DNA of 64,000 bases from Fimbriimonadaceae bacterium (GTDB lineage Bacteria > Armatimonadota > Fimbriimonadia > Fimbriimonadales > Fimbriimonadaceae): NCBI GenBank assembly GCA_019694835.1, contig JAIBBE010000177.1, forward strand, positions 6,603-70,602, in the 5' to 3' direction. Below the pieces are notes generated by a model. The model had not been told where the DNA came from and did no database searches. It saw only the letters and a list, made by a program, of their open reading frames with translations. Every line of letters starts with the position of its first letter. The first letter of the stretch is position 1. Below are positions 34,665-43,393 of this stretch, piece by piece. Position numbers and translations under genes: made by a program.

Positions 34665-34702
34665 GGCCGGATCCGTAATCTTGACCAGGATCGGCATCTT
34701 GC

Positions 34703-35602
34703 CTAACCCGTTAGAATCTCAAGATCGCGCAGCATTCGAGGGTTCTGCCGCCAATCCGTTCGAACTTTTACGAACAGCTCAAGGAAAACCCTCGTTCCCG
34801 TCCAGCTCTCGATCTCCAGTCGCGCTTCAGTGCCAATGCGTTTAAGCATTGCGCCTTTCTTCCCGATCAGGATAGCCTTTTGGCCGTCTTTCTCTACGAC
34901 GATGGATGCCGAAATACGGGTAAGACCGCCTTCGGTTTCCTCCCATGTGTCGACGACGGTCGCTAACGCGTGAGGCACTTCTTCGCGGGTGAGTTGGAGC
35001 GCTTTCTCACGAATGATTTCCGCTGCCATAACTCGCATCGGCATATCGGTGATGTCGTCGGCGGGGAAGAGGAGTTCGGATTCGGGAAGATTGGCGATGA
35101 TCAACTCGATGAGCTTATCGGCATTGTGACCTCGTGTCATCGTCGTCATCATGTAGTCGGCAGGGTCGAAAAGTTTGAGATACTCGTCAACATTCTCCTG
35201 AACATGATGGGGTTTAAGGAGGTCCATCTTGTTCATGCAGAGGAGAACCTTTGGACCCGTTCCACTCGGACGAGATCGAGCGATCATGGTGGCGATCGCA
35301 TCATCCTCTCGGTCGGGTTTGCGGCTGACATCAACCACGGCTAGGATGAGGTCCGTATCGCCTAACGCTTGCTCAGCCGTTTCATTTAGCAGCTTTCCGA
35401 GTTGCGTGTGGGCCTCGTGAACGCCCGGCGTATCGATGAAAATTATCTGGTAATCCTCGGTTGTTGCTATGCCGAGCAATCGACGACGCGTCGTCTGCGC
35501 CTTGTTGCTGACGATCGAAACCTTCTGCCCAACGATGTGATTGAGCAGGGTGCTCTTCCCGACATTAGGCTTCCCGATGAGGGTGACGAATCCAGCTTTC
35601 AA
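34703..35602 (-). CDS. era: GTPase Era
   Basis: Essential GTPase that binds 16S rRNA near its 3' end and guides 30S maturation. The 299-residue protein has G1 GKPNVGKST (10-18), switch region QTTRRR, G3 DTPG (57-60), G4 NKMD (124-127) and a C-terminal KH RNA-binding domain with GKKGAMLKRIG. Length is standard. It begins 2 bp after the large glycosidase-like gene and so appears to be its operon partner, which is unusual; era is often beside rnc or recO. Confidence 0.95.
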   Translation of the reverse strand: MKAGFVTLIGKPNVGKSTLLNHIVGQKVSIVSNKAQTTRRRLLGIATTEDYQIIFIDTPGVHEAHTQLGKLLNETAEQALGDTDLILAVVDVSRKPDREDDAIATMIARSRPSGTGPKVLLCMNKMDLLKPHHVQENVDEYLKLFDPADYMMTTMTRGHNADKLIELIIANLPESELLFPADDITDMPMRVMAAEIIREKALQLTREEVPHALATVVDTWEETEGGLTRISASIVVEKDGQKAILIGKKGAMLKRIGTEARLEIESWTGTRVFLELFVKVRTDWRQNPRMLRDLEILTG

Positions 35603-35604
35603 CG

Positions 35605-38600
35605 CTACTCCCGCTTCCGGAACACGACATTCATGTTCAAGCCTTCGAAGGGATCGTTGATTGTGGGAGCGGTGCGGTCGGTGCTTTCGCGTCGTCGGGG
35701 ATCAGGTTCTTCACCACCTCGCCGCTTGGGGTTCCTCCGTCGCCGGCGCCGACCAGCTTGATCGATATCCGATTCCTCATCGACAACGGGCTCGAGGTCC
35801 AAGAGGGATGGCTTAATGAGAAGGTCGTCCGCCAGTTCTTCAGACCAGCTTTCCTCCATCCACTCGTCGAGCTTCATAATGGGTACATCGAAGTTCATCC
35901 CATCTTGCTTCAAGGTGTTGTCCGCACGAGGGATAATCTCGTCAACCTTAAGCATTTCCTCCGGATCGAGAGCGAGCAGAGATTCGATTTCCGCTTTCGG
36001 TCCGACCAAGAAGGATGCAGTGCTTCCGTCATTGGCCGAATACTGGAGATGAGTGGCATCAAGCATGGCCCATTCGTGGGTCAACTGATCGTAAGCAGAC
36101 CACTTATCCGGAAGGGTCAATGTGCGAGAGCCGCCGCCTGAACAATGTACAGACAAGAAGGGTGGTCGCACGTGAACAACGTCTTCCTGGTAATTCCAAA
36201 CATGTGCCCCGGCCATTTGTCCCAATGCTCTAAACAGCGCGGGTGTTACGATGGGCTCGCCAAGGAAGACACTGGTCCAGTCCACCTGATTCGAACCTTC
36301 GGACCTGAACTCACGAACGACGAAACTTGGCAAGCCTGTCTGAGAGTATTCACCAAGCACCGTGCCATCTTCGGGTATTGCAAAGTAACTGGGCTCCAGT
36401 GTGCCCCCGCCCGAAAGCAGTTGCTCGGGTAGCGCTTCACAAAGCGGATGTCGGCGATTCAAAAGTGTGGTGCCGGGCTTGCTCGCAAAAGGCTGCGGCT
36501 TAAGCGCGATACCGGTTACTTCCCTGACTCTTTCGAGCGATTCACGACCACCATCGAAGAGTCCCGCTGCATAGAGCCAGAAGAGCACTTTTCCGTCACG
36601 CTGAAGTCGATTCTTGATCGCACCACGTACTTCGGGACGAATATCCCACGCATTCATAAACACGTAGAGCTTGCTTTCCGGGAACTTCTCGCGGTGGGCC
36701 AAATCGCTAAGGAGGTAGAAACCCACACTGAGGCCGCTTCGGAGGACGGCTTCGCGGACATCTTGGACCAAGAGTCTAAACGCTTTTTGGTCAACCAAGT
36801 AGGCCAAGCTGCGCTCGTCGATAAACACGGCAACATCCGGTTCGCCGGGCGAGGAGGCCATCCGTTCGACCAAGAGGTCGCGTACCTGCGCGCCTCGCTG
36901 CCAAATTCCGGGGGAATTCAGCCATCCGTTGCCCCAGAGATCCATCCAGCAAACGCCACTCAAGTGAGCGACTGCCGCTCCCGCACCGCGCCAATGCACG
37001 CTCTCGAGAGCTTGGGGATTTCGCATGACCGGGTTGAAGTCGTCCGGTTCCTGACCTCGGCCACTGAACGGAGTTTTGAAGTCCTCTTCGCTGATGAAGA
37101 GTTTGCCATTGAGCGCGAAACTGTCGATTGGGCTCGGGAAGGCTGCGCTGCCACCTGGCTCCCGGCTCCGGTAGCTCGGCGGACCTGCAATCAAGTCCAA
37201 TTCCGGCGTTCGCATGAGTTTGCCCAGCGAGAGGTGCCCGCTGGCGGGGTGCGACCACTCGAAGGTATAGCCGTAGCTCGCACCAACCAGGAAGTAGCCG
37301 TCACTCGCTTCTTTGACGGCGTAAGCCAGTTTGCCAATCCTCTCGACGGTTGCGTCGCTTAGAAAGAGGTGGTAATCCACCCAGCGGCGGGCTTTGCGTC
37401 CAGTCCGAACGAACTCTTCACCGGTTTTGACCTCGCTGCGGTATTCGGGAACTGAGACGGTTTCAAAGTGCACTTGTCCGTCGAACCAGGCGGCTCGCAG
37501 CGAGACGACGTCGTTGCGGTAGCGGAGGCGCACCCACTCTTGAAACTTCTCGAAGGCAGCAACGGAAGTGTCGTAACCCCAACCATCGGCGAAGAACCAC
37601 TCGCCTCGCTCCAAGTGAACCCCCATGACATGATCGGCCAAAGGAAGGAGGCGCATCTTCGAGACGAACTCGCGAAGGCAGTCTTCAGCGATGCCCCAAA
37701 AAGCGTCGTCGCAGACGCTGGGTTCGGCCAGGCCGCCGATCTCAGCGACATACGACGCTTTCGGATATTGCTTATCCCATCCCTTCGGAGCGGCAAAGAC
37801 GATTCGGAACATCACCTGTGCTTCAGGGTCGATGGAGACGGTCTTCTTGAGCAGGTAACCCGCAAAGCTCACCGCGTCGTTTACGGATTCGGGGTCGACC
37901 ACGAACTCGACCAGGTGGACGAAGACATGGACTCCACGCGCGCTGGCGAGCCGAATCTCCTCGAGCACGGTTTCAGCCCGTTTCTCGTCGGGCGAACTGC
38001 CGAAGAAGAAGATGGGCGGGTACACCTTCTGATCGCGGACAAGGGTCGGAATCCCGTCGCGAAGAATGACCTGTGGCGCATCGGACGGTATCGGAACGTG
38101 TCGCCGCTGGGGCTTGACTTGTTCGACCGGCGGTGCGGGCTCCGGACTTTTGGCTCGGGAACTGGGGCGCTTTCGGAACGAAACCTGCAGGTCGTCTTCT
38201 TGGATAACGGCGACCACGGCCGTTGGCTGGTCGGGTGCCTCCTGAAGGTCGTCATATCCGCCGCGCCCTCGTCGCCGTCCCCGCCGCCGGCGTCGCTTGC
38301 CGTTGGCATCGACCTCTTCATCATCGATTGGCGGCTGGAGAGCGGCGGCGGCGGTGATTGGCTGGTCATCGGCTTTTCGCCGTCGGGATCGGCGTGGCGC
38401 CAGCGTCGAGGTCGGTTCTTCAGGTTCCTTGGCGGGTGCCGTGGCTTTGGCAGGCGCGCGCCATACGGGCACGGGCAGATCATCATCGTAGGCGCTCGCG
38501 GCTGCGGGCGCCACTTTCGACTTCCGACTCGACGTACGCCTTGATTTCTCCGGCTTGGGCGCTGGCTCTGGATCAGGCTGGACACTCGGCACTCGGGCCG

Positions 38601-38946
38601 ATCGGGCTGGCTTGGCAGGTGGTGTCTCTTTCGTGGATTTGGGATCGGGCTTTGAACGGTTCGGCCGACGCTTCGAAACCTCGGTCGGTACGGTTTCTGC
38701 CGCCGGTGGTTCGGCTGGAGGGGTCTTCGCCTTCGATCGGCTTCGCGCTTGCACTGGTTCGGGGTCAGTCACCGTGACCGGTTCTTGCTTCGTTTTGGCG
38801 CGAGATTTGGTTCTTGCGCTGACTTGTGGCGGCTCCGGCGCGGCTTCGGGAGCTTTCGCTCGGGTGCTGCGGGACGTTGTCTTCTTGAGGGTTGATTCGG
38901 CGGCTGGTTCGGCTGCCACGGTTTCGTTCGCTTTCTTGCGTCGCAT
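35605..38946 (-). CDS. Glycosidase-like domain flanked by arginine-rich disordered modules
   Basis: 1113 residues in three parts. Residues 1-285 are disordered, rich in Lys, Arg, Pro, Ala and Glu, with an arginine block GKRRRRRGRRRGRGG (216-230). Residues about 290-1000 look like a beta-galactosidase-type (GH42-like) fold: FFFGSSPDEKRAETVLEEI, MGVHLERGEWFFADGWGYD, FEKFQEWVRLRYRNDVVSLRAAW, later GGGTLEPSYFAIPEDG. The last 70 residues are again disordered with GRRRRRRNPKRRGGEE and end in VVFRKRE. The N-terminal module likewise ends in VSFRKR (255-260). No signal peptide is seen, so a cytoplasmic, perhaps RNA- or ribosome-associated role is possible. It is upstream of and coupled to era. Enzyme activity is unproven. 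Confidence 0.72.
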   Translation of the reverse strand: MRRKKANETVAAEPAAESTLKKTTSRSTRAKAPEAAPEPPQVSARTKSRAKTKQEPVTVTDPEPVQARSRSKAKTPPAEPPAAETVPTEVSKRRPNRSKPDPKSTKETPPAKPARSARVPSVQPDPEPAPKPEKSRRTSSRKSKVAPAAASAYDDDLPVPVWRAPAKATAPAKEPEEPTSTLAPRRSRRRKADDQPITAAAALQPPIDDEEVDANGKRRRRRGRRRGRGGYDDLQEAPDQPTAVVAVIQEDDLQVSFRKRPSSRAKSPEPAPPVEQVKPQRRHVPIPSDAPQVILRDGIPTLVRDQKVYPPIFFFGSSPDEKRAETVLEEIRLASARGVHVFVHLVEFVVDPESVNDAVSFAGYLLKKTVSIDPEAQVMFRIVFAAPKGWDKQYPKASYVAEIGGLAEPSVCDDAFWGIAEDCLREFVSKMRLLPLADHVMGVHLERGEWFFADGWGYDTSVAAFEKFQEWVRLRYRNDVVSLRAAWFDGQVHFETVSVPEYRSEVKTGEEFVRTGRKARRWVDYHLFLSDATVERIGKLAYAVKEASDGYFLVGASYGYTFEWSHPASGHLSLGKLMRTPELDLIAGPPSYRSREPGGSAAFPSPIDSFALNGKLFISEEDFKTPFSGRGQEPDDFNPVMRNPQALESVHWRGAGAAVAHLSGVCWMDLWGNGWLNSPGIWQRGAQVRDLLVERMASSPGEPDVAVFIDERSLAYLVDQKAFRLLVQDVREAVLRSGLSVGFYLLSDLAHREKFPESKLYVFMNAWDIRPEVRGAIKNRLQRDGKVLFWLYAAGLFDGGRESLERVREVTGIALKPQPFASKPGTTLLNRRHPLCEALPEQLLSGGGTLEPSYFAIPEDGTVLGEYSQTGLPSFVVREFRSEGSNQVDWTSVFLGEPIVTPALFRALGQMAGAHVWNYQEDVVHVRPPFLSVHCSGGGSRTLTLPDKWSAYDQLTHEWAMLDATHLQYSANDGSTASFLVGPKAEIESLLALDPEEMLKVDEIIPRADNTLKQDGMNFDVPIMKLDEWMEESWSEELADDLLIKPSLLDLEPVVDEESDIDQAGRRRRRRNPKRRGGEEPDPRRRESTDRTAPTINDPFEGLNMNVVFRKRE

Positions 38947-39052
38947 GGTTATCGGGCGAATCGGCTCCAGCGGGATGCTGCGGTCAAACGGGTCCGCGAG
39001 CCGTCGTTCGCAGACGGAATTATGACACTTGCGTGAAGGTAACGTATGTTCG

Positions 39053-40771
39053 ATGCAAGATCATGTGATCGTCTGCGGGCTTGGGCAGGTGGGATTCCGC
39101 GTCGCACACATGCTTTTGAACTTGGGAGAGACGGTCACAGTGGTGACCCTCGACAGTCGACCCTACTGGCTGCGCGAAATCGAATCGCTTGGCGCGACCG
39201 TAATCATCGGCGATGCACGCGACGAATCTCGGCTCCTCGAAGCGGGCATCCAGACTGCTCGCGCTTTTATCGCGTGTGCCGACCAGGATCTCGTGAACCT
39301 CGAGGTCAGCTTGGATGCGCGCCGATTGGCCCCCAATATTCGGCTCGTGGCCCGTTTGTTCGATCAGAACTTGGCGGGTCGTCTTGAAGACAGTTTGGGG
39401 ATTGACAGAGCCCTAGCCATGTCGGTCTTGGCCGCGCCCGCGTTTGCAGCCGCTGCTTTCGGGGAAGAGGTGCTCGGTTCGTTCGTCCTCGATTCCAAGG
39501 TCTTCCTGATTGGTCGATTCGAGGTGCTGGAGCAAAGTGCTTTGGCCGGATTGGCCGTTCATGAGATCGCCAACCGTTACAATTTATCGACCCTCTACCA
39601 TGAGCGTGCCCAAGATGGGATCGGCGACATCGTCGTGCCGGGGGACAAGATCAAACTCGTCGGCGCTAATGAGGCCTTCGGCGAAGTCGCGCCCCGAAGC
39701 TACCTGGCGGTTAAGAAGGCTACTCTTGCAAGAACGTCTCTTCAGAAGTTCATTCATGCGCTCGATCCTCGCCATGTCGTCCGGTTTCTTGGTCTTGTGA
39801 TCAAGAATGTGTCGCTGCCTTTGAAGACCGCGTTCTTACTCATCTTCTGCCTGACTGCGATCAGCATTGCGGTCTTCTCCTTGGGAATGAAGCTCCCACT
39901 TGTCGATGCCCTTTACTTTGTCATCACAACGGTCACCACCACTGGTTATGGAGATATCACGCCCCGAAACGAAGCCGATTGGCTAAAGGTCTATGCAAGC
40001 CTCTTGATGGTGCTTGGCTCTGCTGGTATCGCTTTGATCTACTCGATCATTACCGATTACATCGTCACGAATCGGTTTCAACAGTTCGTTGGCCGCCAGC
40101 GAATTCCCGAAGGTGAACATGTTATTGCCGTGGGACTCGGCAATGTTGGATATCGAACGGTTGCCGAATTGGAGCGAATCGATGCGCGCGTCGTCGGAAT
40201 CGACGTCGATGCCAGTGCGTCTTTGCTTGAAGGAATTCGATCCAAAACACCGGTGGTTATCGGCGATGCGAGGGAGACAGAAGCACTCCAGCGTGCTGGG
40301 ATTGAGAAGGCTGCGGCGGTCATCGCCGTGACCTCCAGCGATGCGGTGAACCTCAGCGTGGCCCTACTCGCTCATCGCCTCAATCCGAAGGCACGGACGG
40401 TGGTCCGGACGTTCGATGCCGATTTAGCCCGTAAAGTCGAAATGTCTCTGGACATCGATGTGGCGATGAGCGCCTCCCAACTGGCCGCGCCGACCTTCGT
40501 GGCCGCCGCCCTTTATGGGGATGTGGTATCGGCATTCGAAGCGCGCGGAAGGCTCTTTATCCTCAGTGCCGTTCGTGCCAAGGATGAGTGGGTGGGGTTG
40601 CCGTTCCGGGAGATCCACCGAACCGAGACTGACCGCGTGCTCTTTCGCGTCGGTGCTTCCGGTGAGCCGGAAGCGGTGTCTGATCATGACCGCGCGGTTG
40701 AATTGGACGACACACTGCTTCTCCTCGTGGAAAGAAAGTTGCATCCCGACCCGACTCCTCCCGTACAATAG
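39053..40771 (+). CDS. RCK-pore-RCK potassium channel protein
   Basis: 572 residues. An N-terminal TrkA-N/RCK domain (VIVCGLGQVGFRV, GLGQVG at 9-14) with its TrkA-C part is followed by a two-helix ion channel: first helix about 258-278, selectivity filter TTVTTTGYGD (TGYGD at 297-301), second helix about 313-337. A second RCK domain (HVIAVGLGNVGYRT from about 355) and TrkA-C close the protein. RCK domains sense ligands such as NAD(H) or Ca2+ and gate K+ channels. Most such channels carry RCK only after the pore; having one before it is less usual. Start ATG 39053, preceded by GAAGG. DUF1800 follows after 4 bp. Confidence 0.88.
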   Translation: MQDHVIVCGLGQVGFRVAHMLLNLGETVTVVTLDSRPYWLREIESLGATVIIGDARDESRLLEAGIQTARAFIACADQDLVNLEVSLDARRLAPNIRLVARLFDQNLAGRLEDSLGIDRALAMSVLAAPAFAAAAFGEEVLGSFVLDSKVFLIGRFEVLEQSALAGLAVHEIANRYNLSTLYHERAQDGIGDIVVPGDKIKLVGANEAFGEVAPRSYLAVKKATLARTSLQKFIHALDPRHVVRFLGLVIKNVSLPLKTAFLLIFCLTAISIAVFSLGMKLPLVDALYFVITTVTTTGYGDITPRNEADWLKVYASLLMVLGSAGIALIYSIITDYIVTNRFQQFVGRQRIPEGEHVIAVGLGNVGYRTVAELERIDARVVGIDVDASASLLEGIRSKTPVVIGDARETEALQRAGIEKAAAVIAVTSSDAVNLSVALLAHRLNPKARTVVRTFDADLARKVEMSLDIDVAMSASQLAAPTFVAAALYGDVVSAFEARGRLFILSAVRAKDEWVGLPFREIHRTETDRVLFRVGASGEPEAVSDHDRAVELDDTLLLLVERKLHPDPTPPVQ

Positions 40772-40775
40772 GATC

Positions 40776-42245
40776 ATGGCTCTGTCCGATCGCGACCGCA
40801 TACGGCACCTACTCCGCAGGTTTGGGCTCGGGGCTGGACGCGCGGAAATGAAGCGATACGAGCCGCTTGGCGTCAAAGGAACGCTTACGGCCCTCCTTGA
40901 CGACGACAAAACTGACGAGCAGTTCGACATCAGCCCCTGGGAGTTCGCGACCCAAGACGACGGCAAGATCGACAGCGGCGCATATCACTTGACCGGCTGG
41001 TGGGCACTCCGGATGCTGGTGACCCGGCGACCCTGTCAAGAGCGCATGACGCTGTTCTGGCACGACCACTTCGCGGTCGATTATGAGAAGGTTTATGAAG
41101 CGCCGATGATGGCAGGTTATCTCGATGTCTTGCGCAAACACGGACGTGGGAAGTTCAAGGACTTGTTATGGGCGGTTTTTGAGCAGGGGGCATCGTACGC
41201 CTACCTCGATCAGCACAGCAGCAATCGCATTCATCCGAACGAAAACTATGCGAGAGAGTTGTTAGAACTCTTCACGATTGGAATCGGCAACTACACCGAG
41301 CAGGACGTTCGCGAAAGTGCGAGAGCTTTAACGGGCTGGTCGATCCACTACATCGGTACGGGTGGCGATGTGCCTTATGAACAGCTTCGTCTCGCCGCCG
41401 CCAAGACCGGAATCGGCGTGAACAATCCTTGTTATGTTCCCGCGCTCCACGACGACGGAGAAAAGACGATACTTGGGCAAACCAAACGATGGGATGCAAA
41501 GAGCCTTCTCGAAATGCTCGCCGAACATCCGAAGACTGCCGAGTTTATCTGCCGAAAACTTTGGGATTGGTTCGCCTGGCAAGAGCCGACCGCCGATACG
41601 ATGAAGCGGCTTGTCGGAGCTTGGAAGCGCTCCGATGGCGAGATCAAGGCGGTAATGAAGGCAATTGCGGACGCACCACAGTTCTGGGAACCTGCCGATG
41701 TCGCACGCAAGCCAAAGAGTCCGATTGAGTCGGTGATATCGCTCTATCGGTGCTTTGACCTCGGCGACATCATCGCGTTGTTGCACGGCAAGCCAAAGAC
41801 GCCCTACACGCCAGTCAAGAAGGAACTCCGAGAAGCGGCAGGAGGTCTCGCGTACCTTATGGGATTACAAGGCATGATCTTATTGCTTCCTCCCAATGTT
41901 GGGGGTTGGGAATGGGGCAAGGCTTGGATTAATCCGGCGATCTCGATCGAGCGCATCAAACTCGGGTCATTCGTGTTCTGGTCGGGCGGAGAAGATCGAC
42001 CGATGGCTTCTCTGCTCGCGGCAAAGATCTTGCAAGATGACAAACCCGCCAATCCGGAGCAGCTTGTGATCGCGATGGCCGATATCCTCGACTGCGAATT
42101 GTCCGCAGAGATGCGCCCTGTTCTCGTCGAAGCGGCCACGAAGCACGGAGGCGTCGAAGCGCTCAAAGATAAGAACAGGGCGGCTCAACTCTTTGCCGAA
42201 ACATCACGAGTGATGTTCGGATTGCCTAGTTTTCAGTTGTATTAA
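40776..42245 (+). CDS. DUF1800 family protein
   Basis: 489 residues starting at the ATG 4 bp after the channel gene. Family features: DRIRHLLRRFGLG at the N-terminus, a helical PCQERMTLFWHDHFAV segment, then NENYARELLELFTIG and VRESARALTGWSI, and LLLPPNVGGWEWGKAWINP near the end. DUF1800 genes are normally followed by a DUF1501 gene and encode proteins of unknown function in envelope-rich bacteria. Here DUF1501 is absent and the partner is a K+ channel. No signal peptide is seen. Confidence 0.87.
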   Translation: MALSDRDRIRHLLRRFGLGAGRAEMKRYEPLGVKGTLTALLDDDKTDEQFDISPWEFATQDDGKIDSGAYHLTGWWALRMLVTRRPCQERMTLFWHDHFAVDYEKVYEAPMMAGYLDVLRKHGRGKFKDLLWAVFEQGASYAYLDQHSSNRIHPNENYARELLELFTIGIGNYTEQDVRESARALTGWSIHYIGTGGDVPYEQLRLAAAKTGIGVNNPCYVPALHDDGEKTILGQTKRWDAKSLLEMLAEHPKTAEFICRKLWDWFAWQEPTADTMKRLVGAWKRSDGEIKAVMKAIADAPQFWEPADVARKPKSPIESVISLYRCFDLGDIIALLHGKPKTPYTPVKKELREAAGGLAYLMGLQGMILLLPPNVGGWEWGKAWINPAISIERIKLGSFVFWSGGEDRPMASLLAAKILQDDKPANPEQLVIAMADILDCELSAEMRPVLVEAATKHGGVEALKDKNRAAQLFAETSRVMFGLPSFQLY

Positions 42246-43393
42246 TTACCAAGACAGTAGAGCTTGCCGTCGAGGCATCCGACATAGAGACGACCATCGT
42301 CCCCAAGTGCCGGAACTGCGGTACCTGCGATCTCGGGGAGCGGCGTCAAGTAGGTTCGGACCATATTCGAGTTTAGGACCATGAGGTTCTTTTCGAAGGG
42401 GATGGCCGAACGCTTGCCATTGCCAAGGCCCAGATACACCTTGCCTGAACTGTCAACAATTGCGGAGGACCAAGTGTGGCCAAGGAGGTTCGACCCCGGA
42501 ACCTCGAGATAACCCGTCATCGCGGTTGCCCCGGTGTTCGTAACCTTGAAGAGTTTGTAGTCTGAACCGTGATACACATTGCCCGCGGCATCGATGGCTG
42601 GCGTACCGTACGTCCCGTCGGCACTGATGTAGTTCGCCCATCGCATCGAGCCATCGAGTGGATCGAGTGCCTGGCACGCTGAACCGAAAGCGATGACGTC
42701 GCCATTGGGGGCGATGGCTGGTGGTGCCATGGTGAAGTTGACGAATGCGGTCCACTTAAGCGTCCCGGCTGGCGTGTAGGCTCTTAGGCCACCGTAACCG
42801 AAGATGTAAAGCGTACCGTCGAGTCCCTCCGTTGGACCTCCGATGTAATCCGCGTCCAGGGGGTATTGCCACCGGATCGTCCCGTCGGGTCGAATCGACG
42901 TAAATTTCTCATCCAGCACCGTGTAAATGCTGCCATCCGCAGTCACCAAGGTGTGGTTATTGACCGCCTTATTCGCTTGAATGCTCCATACCAATTGTCC
43001 GGATGGCGAGACGCAGAAGAAGAACCCAGTTGCAGTTCCTCCGTAGATTCGGCCATCTGGCCCGACCGCCGGTGTTGCCATCGAAAGGTCGTCGATCCAC
43101 GGCAGTTCATAACGCCATTTGATGGTTCCATTTGGATTAATGGCATTTAGATAGTTCTTGGGAACCAATGTCTCAGCCTGATTGATGATGTAAATCGTTC
43201 CGTCATTGGCGAGTATCGGCGAGCTGATCATCGGGCCGTTCAGGTCGCACGCCCAGATTATCCGAGGCTGGGCAGGACCTGCAACTGACGCTCGGCCCGT
43301 TCGCTGGTTGTTCCCGTGGAACGTACTCCAATTTGCGAAACCAAATGATGCCGCAAGGGCGATAACAGAGATTGCAAGAGTTCGATAGATCAT
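42242..43393 (-). CDS. Secreted PQQ-like beta-propeller protein
   Basis: 383 residues with a signal peptide (LAISVIALAASFGFA) when started at the ATG overlapping the upstream stop (TAATG). The rest is six to seven blades with the PQQ-repeat pattern: DGTIYI, GTIKWRYELP, GQLVWSIQANK, GTIRWQYPLD, GTLKWTAFVN, GSMRWANYIS, GRLYVGCLDGKLYC. No cofactor-binding residues are obvious, so it is probably a binding or scaffold propeller, not a dehydrogenase. It ends convergently with the DUF1800 gene, overlapping it by 4 bp. Confidence 0.82.
   Translation of the reverse strand: MIYRTLAISVIALAASFGFANWSTFHGNNQRTGRASVAGPAQPRIIWACDLNGPMISSPILANDGTIYIINQAETLVPKNYLNAINPNGTIKWRYELPWIDDLSMATPAVGPDGRIYGGTATGFFFCVSPSGQLVWSIQANKAVNNHTLVTADGSIYTVLDEKFTSIRPDGTIRWQYPLDADYIGGPTEGLDGTLYIFGYGGLRAYTPAGTLKWTAFVNFTMAPPAIAPNGDVIAFGSACQALDPLDGSMRWANYISADGTYGTPAIDAAGNVYHGSDYKLFKVTNTGATAMTGYLEVPGSNLLGHTWSSAIVDSSGKVYLGLGNGKRSAIPFEKNLMVLNSNMVRTYLTPLPEIAGTAVPALGDDGRLYVGCLDGKLYCLGN

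Noticed and set aside
36448..37362. 304-codon plus-strand frame inside the glycosidase-like gene
   Set aside because: Antisense to a well-supported 1113-residue protein; no domain or start signal.
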